Assembly (NCBI GenBank): GCA_903861645.1
Contig: CAIOVE010000103.1
Coordinates: 82,894 to 146,893 of the forward strand
Length of the DNA: 64,000 nt
Direction of reading: 5' to 3'
Origin: an uncultured Hyphomicrobiales bacterium
GTDB lineage: Bacteria; Pseudomonadota; Alphaproteobacteria; Rhizobiales; Beijerinckiaceae
Part shown: positions 15,982 to 25,660 of the stretch, one piece after another
Layout of the letters: every line of letters starts with the position of its first letter
Numbering within the stretch: the first letter of the stretch is position 1
The notes under the pieces: generated by a model
What the model was told of the DNA's origin: nothing
The model's input: only the letters and a program-made list of their open reading frames with translations
The model's database searches: none
Program-made: the position numbers and the translations under genes

Positions 15982-18380
15982 ACGCGCCCTCGAAATTCCG
16001 CTACATCTCGACAGACCGTCGCGTGCGCGAGGACCGCCGCTTCGTCGTCGGCAAGGGACGCTACATCGCCGATCTCGCGGCCGAGGGCATGTTGCATGTG
16101 GCGCTCGTGGCCTCCCAGCACGCGGCCGCGAACATCAAGTCCATCGACGCGTCGAAGGCGCTGGCCATGCCCGGCGTTCACGCGGTCATCGACGGCGCGG
16201 AACTCGCCGCGGCCAGCGAACCCTTGATGAACGGGCTGGATACGCCGAACGTGCGTCGCCACCCGCTCGCGGTCGGCGCCACGCGCTACATGGGCGAATG
16301 GGTCGCCGCCGTCGTCGCCGATACGCGCGCCCTGGCCGAGGACGCCGCCGAACTCGTGGAAGTCGAATACGAGGCCCTGCCCTTCGTTATCGACGCGGAG
16401 GAAGCCTACACGCCCGCCAGCACGCCTGTGCACCCGGCGCATGGATCGAACGTGTTGCTCGACCGCGTTTTCAACTGGGGCGACATCGACGAGCATTTCG
16501 CCGCCAGCGAACGTCAATTGTCGCTGCGCGTCACCTGGGGCCGCAACTCCACCGTGCCGATCGAGACCTTCGGCGTGCTCGCGCAATGGGATCCATGGGG
16601 CCAGGTGCTCGACGTGCGCGCCTCCATCCAGATGCCGAAATACGCCGATCAGATCGCCCGCGCCCTGCGCCTGCCCATGAACGGCGTGCGCGTGCATTAC
16701 GATGTCGACGTCGGCGGCAGCTACGGCGTCAAGCGCGGCATCAAGCACAGCGTGCTTGTCGGCTATCTCGCCCGCAAGCTCGGCCGTCCCGTGCGCCTGA
16801 TTGAGGACCGGCTGGAAAACATGCGCTCGGGCGACGCCCATGGCCCCGAACGCATTTTCGATATCGATGTCGCCTTCAACTCGGATGGCGTCATCAACAG
16901 CATGAAGATGCGCGCTCTGGACAATGCCGGCGCTTACGCCGGCCGCGCGCCCTTCCAGCTTGGCAAGCCGATTGGCGCCATCGTCGGCCCCTATCGCATC
17001 AAGAGCGTGCGCTATCACGCGGTCTCCGTCACCACCAACAAGGCGGTCGAGGAGGCGGTGCGCGGCTTTGGCCAGTCGCCGACCAATTACGCCATCGAAA
17101 CCATGGTCGATCGCGTCGCCGAGGCCGTCGGTCTCGACAAGGTCGAGGTGCGCCGGCGCAATCTCATCCGCAAGGAGGAGTTTCCCTATCTTATCCCCAG
17201 CGGCACGCGCTACGACAGCGGCGACTATCACGCGGTGATCGACAAGACGCTCGCGCATGTCGGCTGGCGCGAACTCGTGGCCGAGCGCGATGCCCTGCGC
17301 GCGCGCGGCCTGCTGGCGGGCATCGGCATCGCAGCATGTCTTGAGCCGTCGGGCGGCAACTCGTCCTTCGAGCCCTTGCTGAACCCCAAGAACACCACGA
17401 CGACTTGGATGGAATCCTGCCGTCTGAACGTCGACGCGCTCGGCACGGTCAACGTCGCCATCCACACGACGTCATCGGGACAGGGTCACGAAACCCTCGT
17501 CGCGACCGCGGTCGGCGAGGCGCTGGAAATCGACCCCGACAAAATCCGCGTGACACGACCAGATTCACTGTCGAGCCTGCCCGGCAACTCGCCCGTCGGC
17601 AGCCGCATGGCGATCATGCTGGGCGGCGCCGCCTTCCATGCCGCGCAAAAGCTGAAGGCGAAAATCGTCGCCATCGCCGCGCGCCGGCTGGGCTGCGCGC
17701 CCGAGGCGGCGGTCTATCGCGAGGGCGCGGTTTTCCATGGCGACCGCGAGGTATCATGGGACGATATCGTGACGATCGCCCACCGGCATTTCCACGAATT
17801 GCCGGAGGGCGCGGAACCTGGTCTCGAGTCGACCTACATCATGCAGACGCCGACGGGGCTGGAACTGCCGACCGCGGATGGCCGCGTGCAGATGTATCCC
17901 TGCCACTCGTTTGAATTCCATGTCGTGCTCGTCGTCATCGACCCCGACCTCGGCAAGCCCGAGTTGCGGCGCTACGTCATCGGCCACGATTGCGGCACGG
18001 TGATCAATCCGCACATCGTCAAGGGCATGACGCTGGGCGGCATCGCGCACGGCATCGGCGCGACGCTGCTCGAGGAATTCGTCTATGACGCCGAGGGCCA
18101 GATGATGAGCCAGAGCTTCATGGATTATCTGATGCCCTCGGCGCACGAAGTGCCGCGCGTCGAGATCGTGCATCACTGCACGCCCTCGCCGCTGACGGTC
18201 TTTGGCCAGAAGGGCTCGGGCGAATCCGGTTATCTCGGCGCGCCCGCGGCTGTCTCCGGCGCCATCAACGACGCGACGCGCCCGCTTGGCGTGCGCTTCA
18301 ACAAGCTCCCCATTCGCGTCGGCGCCCTCGCCGACGCCGTCGCCGACGCGCGCGAACAACGGAAGGACAGCGCTCCATGA
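15978..18380 (+). CDS. Molybdenum hydroxylase catalytic subunit (molybdopterin-binding)
   Basis: An 800-aa large subunit of the xanthine dehydrogenase family. The active-site Glu is E749 in GSGESGYLG. The loop at 361-366 (VRGFGQ) lacks the AYRCSFR sequence of form I CO dehydrogenase, so CO oxidation is unlikely and ring hydroxylation is more plausible. No XdhC-like maturation gene lies nearby. The gene overlaps the amidohydrolase start by 4 nt, which links the hydroxylase to that enzyme in one pathway. The substrate is not known. Confidence 0.9.
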   Translation: MNAPSKFRYISTDRRVREDRRFVVGKGRYIADLAAEGMLHVALVASQHAAANIKSIDASKALAMPGVHAVIDGAELAAASEPLMNGLDTPNVRRHPLAVGATRYMGEWVAAVVADTRALAEDAAELVEVEYEALPFVIDAEEAYTPASTPVHPAHGSNVLLDRVFNWGDIDEHFAASERQLSLRVTWGRNSTVPIETFGVLAQWDPWGQVLDVRASIQMPKYADQIARALRLPMNGVRVHYDVDVGGSYGVKRGIKHSVLVGYLARKLGRPVRLIEDRLENMRSGDAHGPERIFDIDVAFNSDGVINSMKMRALDNAGAYAGRAPFQLGKPIGAIVGPYRIKSVRYHAVSVTTNKAVEEAVRGFGQSPTNYAIETMVDRVAEAVGLDKVEVRRRNLIRKEEFPYLIPSGTRYDSGDYHAVIDKTLAHVGWRELVAERDALRARGLLAGIGIAACLEPSGGNSSFEPLLNPKNTTTTWMESCRLNVDALGTVNVAIHTTSSGQGHETLVATAVGEALEIDPDKIRVTRPDSLSSLPGNSPVGSRMAIMLGGAAFHAAQKLKAKIVAIAARRLGCAPEAAVYREGAVFHGDREVSWDDIVTIAHRHFHELPEGAEPGLESTYIMQTPTGLELPTADGRVQMYPCHSFEFHVVLVVIDPDLGKPELRRYVIGHDCGTVINPHIVKGMTLGGIAHGIGATLLEEFVYDAEGQMMSQSFMDYLMPSAHEVPRVEIVHHCTPSPLTVFGQKGSGESGYLGAPAAVSGAINDATRPLGVRFNKLPIRVGALADAVADAREQRKDSAP

Positions 18381-19354
18381 TCATCGATTGCCACGCCCAT
18401 ATCGCGCCGCCGAGCCTGATGGCCGCGATTGAAAAGGAAGCCGCCTCGTTTCCCTCGCTGCGTCTGGTTCCCGACCCAGCCGGCGGCTTTGGCCTGTCGT
18501 TCGTCGGCGGCAAGGCGACGCGCCCCGTGGCCAAGCCCCTCAGCGACATCGACGCGCGCGTGAAGTGGATGGACGGTCAGAAGATCGAGCGTCAGGTCGC
18601 CGGCGGCTGGCTCGACATGTTCGGCTATGAATTGCCCGCCGAGGAAGGCCTGCGCTGGTCGCGCCTGATCAACGCGCATCTCGCCGAACTCGCGAAGACC
18701 AATTCGCGCTTCGTCGCCCTCGCCACCGTGCCCTTGCAGGATGGCGCGCGCGCCGCCGAGGTGCTGCGTGAGGCGCACGCCATGGGCCTGCCCGGCGCCA
18801 TGATCGGCACGCAACCCAAGGGCGTTGGCGGCGTGCTCGACGATCCCTCGCTGGAGCCTTTCTGGAAGGCCGCCGACGAACTCGGCTCGGCGCTGTTCAT
18901 TCACCCCGTGTTCGAGAGCGGCGACAAGCGCAACGCCGACTACGGCATGGCGAACGCCGTCGGTCGCATCACGGATACGCTCATCGCCGTGAGCCGTATC
19001 ATCTACTCCGGCCACATCCTCAAGTACCGCAACGCCAAGGTCGTCGTGGGCATTGGCGGCGCCGCCCTGCCGTGGACGCTGGGCCGCCTGCAAAAGTCGT
19101 GGACGCTCGACAAGAGCCTCGGCAATCCCGCGGAAAGCCTCGCCGCGCTCTACTACGACACCATCGTGCATGACGCGCACACGCTGCGCTTCCTCGCCGA
19201 CAAGGTGGGCGCGGGCCGCATCATGATGGGCTCGGACGCGCCATTCCCGATCGGCGACATGACGCCGATGGACGTGGTGCGCGACGCTGGCTTCACCGCG
19301 TCGGAAGCCGCCTCCATCAACGGCGGCCTCGCGCGCAGCCTGTTTGTGAAGTAA
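18377..19354 (+). CDS. Amidohydrolase family protein (ACMSD/gamma-resorcylate decarboxylase type)
   Basis: A 325-aa amidohydrolase-2 family TIM barrel. Metal ligands are visible: H6-x-H8, H176 (FIHP) and D287 (GSDAP). The family includes non-oxidative aromatic decarboxylases (aminocarboxymuconate semialdehyde, gamma-resorcylate, 5-carboxyvanillate) and hydrolases. It overlaps the molybdenum subunit gene by 4 nt. Being next to a UbiD-type gene it may act on the hydroxylated ring or on a ring-opened product. The exact reaction cannot be read from the sequence. Confidence 0.85.
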   Translation: MIIDCHAHIAPPSLMAAIEKEAASFPSLRLVPDPAGGFGLSFVGGKATRPVAKPLSDIDARVKWMDGQKIERQVAGGWLDMFGYELPAEEGLRWSRLINAHLAELAKTNSRFVALATVPLQDGARAAEVLREAHAMGLPGAMIGTQPKGVGGVLDDPSLEPFWKAADELGSALFIHPVFESGDKRNADYGMANAVGRITDTLIAVSRIIYSGHILKYRNAKVVVGIGGAALPWTLGRLQKSWTLDKSLGNPAESLAALYYDTIVHDAHTLRFLADKVGAGRIMMGSDAPFPIGDMTPMDVVRDAGFTASEAASINGGLARSLFVK

Positions 19355-19364
19355 CGCGCCGCCG

Positions 19365-19389
19365 CCCTCTCCCCGCGGGAGGGGGCGCG
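19365..19389. repeat. GC-rich intergenic palindrome
   Basis: CCCTCTCCC followed by CGC and GGGAGGGGG forms a hairpin with one G-U pair in the 56-bp gap between the amidohydrolase and UbiD-type genes. It resembles short intergenic palindromes that are repeated in many Hyphomicrobiales genomes. No other copy was noticed in this window. It may modulate read-through. Confidence 0.4.
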
Positions 19390-19410
19390 GACCATGAATC
19401 GGGATCAGCC

Positions 19411-21060
19411 ATGACAAAGACCGAAGCACAAACCAGCGGCGACCGCGGTTATCGCGATCTGCACGATCACCTAGACGCCCTGCGCGACGCCGGTCTGCTC
19501 GTCACCGTCGATCGCCAGATCGACAAGGACAGCGAGTTGCACCCGCTGGTGCGCTGGCAATTCGTCGGCGGCATCGACGAGCCCGATCGCAAGGCGTTCC
19601 TGTTCACCAACATCGTCGATGGCCTTGGCCGCAAGCACGACATTCCCGTCGTCGTCGGCGCCATCGCGGCGAACCGCGAGATTTATTCCATCGGCATGGG
19701 CGCGCCCGTCGCCGACATCCAGAAAAAATGGGATCACGCCATCGCCAATCCCATCAAGCCGCGCGTGGTTGAAAACGCCGCTTGCCATGACGTCATCCAC
19801 GAAGGGCGCGACCTCGTCGGCGAGGGCAATGGCCTCGACCGTCTGCCGATCCCCGTCTCGACGCCGGGTTTTGACTCCGCGCCGACGCTCACCGCGACGA
19901 ATGTCGTCACGCACGATCCGGTGACCGGCGTGCAGAACATGGGCACCTATCGCTGCGCGCTGAAGGCGCCCGATCGCCTTGTCGTGCGCATGGCGACGCG
20001 CGTCGGCGGCGCCGGCGGCTATCAGCACTACCTCGCCCACAAGAAGCGCGGCGACAAGGAAATGCCCTGCGCCATCGTGCTGGGATGCCCGCCCTACGTG
20101 GCCTTCATGGGTCCGCAGAAGCTGCCCGTCGGCGTCGATGAACTCGATGTCGCCGGCGGCCTCGCGGGCGCGCCGATCAACATCGTCAAGGCGCGCACCG
20201 TCGATCTCATGGTGCCAGCCGAGTCCGAGGTCGTCATCGAGGGCTTCATCGACACCGAATATGTCGAGCCCGAGGCCCCCTTCGGCGAGTCGCACGGCCA
20301 CGTGGCGCTCGAGGAATTCAACATGCCGATGCGGATCACCGCGATCACGCATCGCGCCAAGCCCGTCATTCCCTCCTACATCAGCCAGGTCGCGCCGAGC
20401 GAGTCGAGCGTCATCAAGCGCGTCGCCTACGAGCCGCTATTCCTGGCGCATCTGCGCGACGGCCTCGGCATCAAGGGCGTCAAGCGCGTGGCGCTGCACG
20501 AGCCGCTGACCGGCCTCCTGCGCGTCACCACCATCATCTGCGAGAAGGGCATGCCGCGCACCGAAATCTGGCGCGCGCTCTATGGCGCGGCCTTCTTCAA
20601 GGGCGACTGCGGCAAGATCTGCATCGCGGTGAACGATGATATCGATCCAGACAACGCCGACGCGCTGCTCTGGGCGCTGGCCTACCGCTCGAACCCGGTG
20701 ACCGACGTGCGCACCGTTGAGTCCCGCGGTCAGGGTCACGGCCCCAAGCGCGAACATGGCGGCGAGGAAGACTCGACGCTGCTCATGGACGCCACCATGA
20801 AGTCGGACATGCCGCCGCTGGCGCTGCCGAAGAAGCCCTACATGGAAAAGACCAAGAAAATCTGGGAGGAATTGGGCCTTCCCGCGCTGCGTCCACAATC
20901 GCCGTGGTATGGCTACTCGCTCGGCGACTGGCTGCCGCAGTGGGACGAGGCGGCGGAGCGCTGCGCGACGGGCCACTATCTCGAAAACGGTCGCGTCAGC
21001 CTGCAACGCCAACGCAAGGGCCTCGTGCCCGAAACCAAGTTCAGGCCCGACGAGGATTAA
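19411..21060 (+). CDS. UbiD family decarboxylase
   Basis: A 549-aa UbiD-type (de)carboxylase, which uses prenylated FMN. The catalytic Glu motif EPEAPFGE lies at 286-293 and the family start DLHDHLDALRDAGLL is clear. The length is longer than E. coli UbiD (about 497 aa) and closer to catabolic members. No ubiX-type flavin prenyltransferase is in the window, so the cofactor must come from elsewhere. Its place between the amidohydrolase and an ABC importer points to an aromatic acid pathway rather than ubiquinone synthesis. Confidence 0.85.
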   Translation: MTKTEAQTSGDRGYRDLHDHLDALRDAGLLVTVDRQIDKDSELHPLVRWQFVGGIDEPDRKAFLFTNIVDGLGRKHDIPVVVGAIAANREIYSIGMGAPVADIQKKWDHAIANPIKPRVVENAACHDVIHEGRDLVGEGNGLDRLPIPVSTPGFDSAPTLTATNVVTHDPVTGVQNMGTYRCALKAPDRLVVRMATRVGGAGGYQHYLAHKKRGDKEMPCAIVLGCPPYVAFMGPQKLPVGVDELDVAGGLAGAPINIVKARTVDLMVPAESEVVIEGFIDTEYVEPEAPFGESHGHVALEEFNMPMRITAITHRAKPVIPSYISQVAPSESSVIKRVAYEPLFLAHLRDGLGIKGVKRVALHEPLTGLLRVTTIICEKGMPRTEIWRALYGAAFFKGDCGKICIAVNDDIDPDNADALLWALAYRSNPVTDVRTVESRGQGHGPKREHGGEEDSTLLMDATMKSDMPPLALPKKPYMEKTKKIWEELGLPALRPQSPWYGYSLGDWLPQWDEAAERCATGHYLENGRVSLQRQRKGLVPETKFRPDED

Positions 21061-21086
21061 GCTCGTCCGAGCCAAAGGAGGAACGC

Positions 21087-22064
21087 ATGAGGATCGTCCA
21101 CGCCCTGCGCGCAGGAGCCATGATGGCGGCGCTGGCCTTCGCCGCCAGCGCGTCGACCCCGGCGCTCGCGCTCGACAAGATTTCGATCGTCGTGTTCGGC
21201 GCGCCGTCGCTCGGCGCGCTGCTGCAACCGATCATCAAGGATCGCAAGCTCGACGCCAAATACGACCTCGACATCGACTTTCAGGAGCGGACGCCCGACG
21301 CCTACACGGCCCAATTCAACTCGGGTGAATTTCAGGTCGGCGGCAGCGCGGCCGTGCTGACCGTCGGCCTCGCCGACCTGCGTGGCGTGAAGGTGTCCTA
21401 CCTCTTCAACCTCTTTGATTACTGGGGTGGACTCGTCACATCGCGCCCCGATATCAAGACCCTGAAGGATCTCGAGGGCAAGGACATCGCCGCTGCGCGC
21501 GGCACGACGAACTACATCATGTTCGACTGGCTCGCGCGTCAGCAGGGCCTCGATCTTTCCAAGGTGTCGGTCGTCAACACCGCGACGCCGGGCCTCGTGG
21601 GTTACGCGCTCGCCGACCGCGCCGCCGCTGTGCAATTGTGGGAGCCGGCCTACACGACGCTGAAATCGAAGAAACCCGACATCCGCGCCATCGATCTGCA
21701 AATCGCCGAGCGGTGGAAGGCCTTCGCCGGCAGCCCGAGCATTCCCTATCTCGGCGTCGCCGCCCACGTGGACTGGATCGAGAAGCATCGCCCGCTGATT
21801 CCGAAACTGTATGCAGCCTACAAGGAAGCCGCCGACTACCTCGTGGCCAACTCAGACGCCGCGGCGAAGCTGATCTCGCCCAAGGGAACGCCCGACGACC
21901 TCAAGGCCATCGCCGACCTCGTGCGCGCCAACGATCGCCTCGGCCTGAACATCAAATGGGCGTCGGAGCAGCGCAAGGAAATCAACTCCGTTTACGCGGC
22001 GGGCAAATCAACGGGCTTCCTGCCGGGCGATCCCGCGCCCGCGACCATTTTCGAAAAGCCCTGA
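21087..22064 (+). CDS. ABC transporter substrate-binding protein (NitT/TauT family)
   Basis: A 325-aa periplasmic binding protein with a signal peptide (cleavage near 27, ALA-LD). The motif TLKDLEGKDIAAARGT is typical of the SsuA/TauA/NMT1 group. AAAGGAGG ahead of the ATG at 21087 decides the start. It lies 26 nt after the UbiD-type gene and 1 nt before its permease, so this is the importer of the catabolic cluster. The ligand is presumably the pathway's substrate acid. Confidence 0.9.
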   Translation: MRIVHALRAGAMMAALAFAASASTPALALDKISIVVFGAPSLGALLQPIIKDRKLDAKYDLDIDFQERTPDAYTAQFNSGEFQVGGSAAVLTVGLADLRGVKVSYLFNLFDYWGGLVTSRPDIKTLKDLEGKDIAAARGTTNYIMFDWLARQQGLDLSKVSVVNTATPGLVGYALADRAAAVQLWEPAYTTLKSKKPDIRAIDLQIAERWKAFAGSPSIPYLGVAAHVDWIEKHRPLIPKLYAAYKEAADYLVANSDAAAKLISPKGTPDDLKAIADLVRANDRLGLNIKWASEQRKEINSVYAAGKSTGFLPGDPAPATIFEKP

Positions 22065-22065
22065 C

Positions 22066-22854
22066 GTGGCGACGGCGCGCGCCGGATTGATGTCCGTAGC
22101 GCTGCGCGCCGCGCAGGCGGCGGCGCCATTCCTGCTGCTCGCGGGCCTCTGGCAAATCGCGTCGCTGAACCTGCCGAAATTCCTGTTTCCCTCGCTCGTC
22201 GATGTATTCTGGCGTGTGTTGGGAATATTTCTCGACTGGTCCGAGTTCCGAAATGTCGTCGCGACCGTCGGCCGCATCGTGGCGGGTCTTGGCGGCGCCT
22301 TCGTCATTGGCGCCGTTCTCGCGCTGGCGATGAACCGCTCGCGCGCCGCTGATCGCTTCATCGGCCCGATCATGACTTTCTTTCAGGGCGTTCCCGCCCT
22401 GTCATGGGTCGTCTTCGCGATTATCTGGTTCCATGGCACGGAGCCGCGCATATTCTTCATCATGCTCGTGACCTCGCTGCCGGCGTTCGTATTTCAAGTT
22501 CTTGGCGCGTTGCGCGCGGTGCCGCGCGATCTCTTCGAGATGGTGCTGTCATTTCGCCCTAGCGGCGCGAAAATGTTCCTGCAACTTACCCTGCCAGCGA
22601 TCCTTCCCGACATTCTCACCGCGTGGAAGGTCAATCTCGGCAACGCCTCGCGCGTCGTAGTCGTCGCCGAGCTTGTCGGCGCGACGGGTGGCGTTGGCTA
22701 TGCCTTGCTGCAACAGCAACAGATATTCGACATGGCCGGCGCGCTCGCCTGGACGCTGCAACTCGTCATCTTCGTCCTGATCGCCCAGGGTTTCATCGGC
22801 ATGGTGGAGACCCGCGCGTTCAAATATCGCGCGGTGTCGGAGCACGCCCTGTGA
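22066..22854 (+). CDS. ABC transporter permease (NitT/TauT family)
   Basis: A 262-aa inner-membrane permease with about six membrane segments and the BPD-type loop region around VPRDLFEMVLSFRPSGAKMF. It starts at GTG 22066, one base after the binding-protein stop, and overlaps the ATPase gene by 4 nt. It forms the channel of the importer. Confidence 0.9.
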   Translation: MATARAGLMSVALRAAQAAAPFLLLAGLWQIASLNLPKFLFPSLVDVFWRVLGIFLDWSEFRNVVATVGRIVAGLGGAFVIGAVLALAMNRSRAADRFIGPIMTFFQGVPALSWVVFAIIWFHGTEPRIFFIMLVTSLPAFVFQVLGALRAVPRDLFEMVLSFRPSGAKMFLQLTLPAILPDILTAWKVNLGNASRVVVVAELVGATGGVGYALLQQQQIFDMAGALAWTLQLVIFVLIAQGFIGMVETRAFKYRAVSEHAL

Positions 22855-23603
22855 GCGACGCCGAGATCAGCTTCGATCACGTGACGAAGGAATTTCCGAA
22901 GCCCGACGGCGGCGGACTTTTCCGCGCGGTCGACGATGTCAGTCTCGCCATCGCGCCGGGCGAACTCATCGCGCTGCTAGGGAAGACCGGTTGCGGCAAG
23001 TCGACCATGTTCAACATGATCGCGGGCCTGACCGAGCCCAGCGCCGGCGTCCTGCGCGTCGCCGGGCGCGATCCCTTCGGCGATTTCAACTGGTTCCGCG
23101 GCAAGATCGCCATCGTATTCCAGAACGACCGACTGCTGCCCTGGCGCACGGCCATTGAGAATGTCGAGATTGGCCTTGAAATGCTCGGTGTGCCGACGGC
23201 TGAACGTCGCCAGCGCGCGCAGGCCTGGCTGACCCGCCTCGGCCTCGCGGGTCATGAACGGGATTATCCGCATGCGCTGTCGGGCGGCATGCGACAACGC
23301 GTCTCCATCGCGCGCGCCTTCGCCACCGACGCGAAATTCCTGTTGTGCGACGAACCCTTTTCCGCGCTCGATGAAATCACCGGTCAGCGCCTGCGCGAGG
23401 AATTCGGGACGCTGGTGCGCGAGAACGGCAAGACCGCGGTATTCATCACCCATTCGATTAACGAAGCGATCCAGCTCGCCGACCGCATCGTCGTTCTGCG
23501 CCGCCCCGCGCGCATCGCGATGGACGCGCGCGTGCCGCGCAACGCCTCGCCCACCGAACGCGACGATCTCCGATCGCGGGTCGAAGCCATATTGTCGGAA
23601 TAG
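22851..23603 (+). CDS. ABC transporter ATP-binding protein (NitT/TauT family)
   Basis: A 250-aa ATPase. Walker A GKTGCGKST at 44-52, Q-loop FQNDRLLPW, signature LSGGMRQR and Walker B LLCDEPFSALDE are all present. The start is the GTG at 22851 inside the permease stop, so the two are translationally coupled. It powers uptake with the two preceding proteins. Confidence 0.95.
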   Translation: MSDAEISFDHVTKEFPKPDGGGLFRAVDDVSLAIAPGELIALLGKTGCGKSTMFNMIAGLTEPSAGVLRVAGRDPFGDFNWFRGKIAIVFQNDRLLPWRTAIENVEIGLEMLGVPTAERRQRAQAWLTRLGLAGHERDYPHALSGGMRQRVSIARAFATDAKFLLCDEPFSALDEITGQRLREEFGTLVRENGKTAVFITHSINEAIQLADRIVVLRRPARIAMDARVPRNASPTERDDLRSRVEAILSE

Positions 23604-23669
23604 CGTCCGGCCGCTCCCCTTGCCACCCGCGCGGGCGGCGCTAAGGTCGGCGAGGTTCCGGAGGAAGCC

Positions 23670-24881
23670 ATGGACTTTGCCTATTCACCCCGCGTGGAGG
23701 CGCTACGCGCCCAGCTCGACGCCTTCATGCGAAAGCATGTCCATCCCGTCGAAATGGAGTTCCAGCACGCGACCGAGAAGGGCCATCATCCCATGGCCAT
23801 TCTCGATCCGATCAAGGCGGCGGCGCGAAGCGAAGGCCTGTGGAACCTTTTTCTGCCGGCGTTGCGCGACGACGAGCCGGGCACGCGGCTGACCAACCTC
23901 GAATACGCGCCGCTGGCGGAAATCATGGGCCGCGTGTTCTGGGCGTCGGAAGCGTTCAATTGCAGCGCGCCCGATACCGGCAACATGGAGATACTGCATC
24001 TTTTCGCCACGCCCGAGCAGCGCGAACGCTGGCTCGATCCACTTCTCAACGGCGAGATACGCTCCTGCATCGGCATTACCGAGCCCGACGTCGCGTCGTC
24101 CGATCCGACCAATCTTCAGACGACCATTCGCCGCGACGGCGATCACTACGTCATCAACGGGCGCAAGTGGTTCACCACCGGCGCGCTGCATCCGAACGTC
24201 CGCTTTTGCATCGTCATGGGCCTGTCCGACGAGCGACCGGAGGCCAATCCGCACGCGCGCCATTCGATGATCATCGTGCCGCTCGACACGCCCGGCGTCG
24301 AGATCGTCCGCAATCTGCCGATCATGCAGCACTATTCGGCCGAGGGTCACTGCGAGGTCGCCTACAATAATGTCCGCGTGCCCGCGGCCAACATGCTCGG
24401 CGAGGAAGGCAAGGGATTCGCGCTGGCGCAGGCGCGGCTCGGTCCCGGGCGCATCCATCATTGCATGCGCTCCATCGGCCAGTGCGAGGCCGCGCTCGAC
24501 CTGATGTGCGCGCGCGCGCTGGAGCGCAAGGCCTTCGGCAAGGCGCTCGGCGATTACGCGAATATTCAGGACTGGATCGCCGAAAGCCGCATGGAGCTTG
24601 ATCAGGCGCGACTATACGTGCTGCGCGCGGCGTGGATGATGGACCTGCATGGCAACAAATCCGCGCGCACGGAGGTGTCGGCGATCAAGGTCGTCGCGTC
24701 GCGCATGCAGACGCGCATTCTCGATCGCGCCATTCAGGTCTTCGGCGCCAAGGGCCTGACCAACGACACGCCGCTGGCCTTTCTCTGGACATGGGGGCGC
24801 GCGCTGCGTTTCATCGACGGGCCCGACGAGGTGCACACGCGCGTTGTCGCGCGCGCCGAATTGCGCAAGCACAAGGTCTGA
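23670..24881 (+). CDS. Acyl-CoA dehydrogenase
   Basis: A 403-aa FAD-dependent acyl-CoA dehydrogenase with family motifs CIGITEPDVASSD and GRKWFTTGA, and the C-terminal RVQVFGAKGL-like segment (AIQVFGAKGLTND). It resembles the long-chain ACAD10/11-type group without a kinase part. CCGGAGG precedes the ATG at 23670. It lies 66 nt after the ABC genes and 4 nt before an SDR, so it probably oxidises a CoA-activated intermediate of the same pathway. No CoA ligase was seen nearby. Confidence 0.85.
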   Translation: MDFAYSPRVEALRAQLDAFMRKHVHPVEMEFQHATEKGHHPMAILDPIKAAARSEGLWNLFLPALRDDEPGTRLTNLEYAPLAEIMGRVFWASEAFNCSAPDTGNMEILHLFATPEQRERWLDPLLNGEIRSCIGITEPDVASSDPTNLQTTIRRDGDHYVINGRKWFTTGALHPNVRFCIVMGLSDERPEANPHARHSMIIVPLDTPGVEIVRNLPIMQHYSAEGHCEVAYNNVRVPAANMLGEEGKGFALAQARLGPGRIHHCMRSIGQCEAALDLMCARALERKAFGKALGDYANIQDWIAESRMELDQARLYVLRAAWMMDLHGNKSARTEVSAIKVVASRMQTRILDRAIQVFGAKGLTNDTPLAFLWTWGRALRFIDGPDEVHTRVVARAELRKHKV

Positions 24882-24885
24882 CGAC

Positions 24886-25656
24886 ATGGATTTCGCGCCG
24901 CTCATGCGAGGTCGTTGCGTGTTCATCACCGGCGCGTCGTCGGGCATCGGCGCCCATCTGGCGCGGCTTTGCGCGCGACTGGGCGCGAAGGTGGCGATCG
25001 CCGCGCGGCGCGTCGACGCGCTGCGCGAGCTGGAAAGCGAGCTGCGCGCGCTGGGCGCCGCCGACGCATTGGCGCTCGCGCTCGATGTCGCCGACGCCGA
25101 CTCCGTCGAGGGCGTCATGCGCGCGGCGAGGCTGCAATTCGGCGCGCTCGATGTCGTCGTCAACAACGCCGGCATCGCGCCCGATGGCGCGGCCATCGAC
25201 ACGCCGATCGCGCGCTTCGACCAGGTTCTGGACGTGAACCTGCGCGGCGCCTACGCCGTCGCGACGGCCGCCGCGCGCGTCTGGCGCGAGGATCGGCGTG
25301 GCGGATCATTGATCAACATCGCTTCGATTCTCGGCCTGCGACAGGCGTCGGGCGTTTCGCCCTACGCGATTTCCAAGGCGGGCGTCGTGCAGATGACCAA
25401 GGTGCTCGCGCTTGAATGGGCGCGTCATGGCGTTCGCGTCAACGCGCTCGCGCCCGGCTATATCGACACGCCCATGACCAGCGACTTTTTCGCCACCGAC
25501 ATGGGTAAATCGATGATCGCGCGCATCCCCATGCGTCGCATCGGCAAGCCGGAAGACCTTGATGGTCCCTTTCTGCTGCTGGCGACCGAGGCTTCGGCGT
25601 TCATGACCGGCGCCATCATCCCCGTCGACGGCGGCCATCTCGTCAATTCGATGTAA
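24886..25656 (+). CDS. SDR family oxidoreductase
   Basis: A 256-aa classical short-chain dehydrogenase. The NAD(P) motif TGASSGIG is at 15-22, NNAG follows, and the catalytic YAISK is present. It starts 4 nt after the acyl-CoA dehydrogenase, so co-expression is likely. A 3-hydroxyacyl or cyclic alcohol substrate would fit the context; this is inference. It ends 4 nt from the convergent VOC gene. Confidence 0.85.
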   Translation: MDFAPLMRGRCVFITGASSGIGAHLARLCARLGAKVAIAARRVDALRELESELRALGAADALALALDVADADSVEGVMRAARLQFGALDVVVNNAGIAPDGAAIDTPIARFDQVLDVNLRGAYAVATAAARVWREDRRGGSLINIASILGLRQASGVSPYAISKAGVVQMTKVLALEWARHGVRVNALAPGYIDTPMTSDFFATDMGKSMIARIPMRRIGKPEDLDGPFLLLATEASAFMTGAIIPVDGGHLVNSM

Positions 25657-25660
25657 CGCG

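Noticed and set aside
15897..17465. Long minus-strand reading frame (522 codons) opposite the molybdenum subunit gene
   Set aside because: It is a GC-rich shadow of the plus-strand gene, with no ribosome site or family pattern.
15978..18380. Form I CO dehydrogenase large subunit
   Set aside because: The active-site loop AYRCSFR is absent (VRGFGQ is found instead), so CO oxidation is not supported even though the three-subunit layout is the same.
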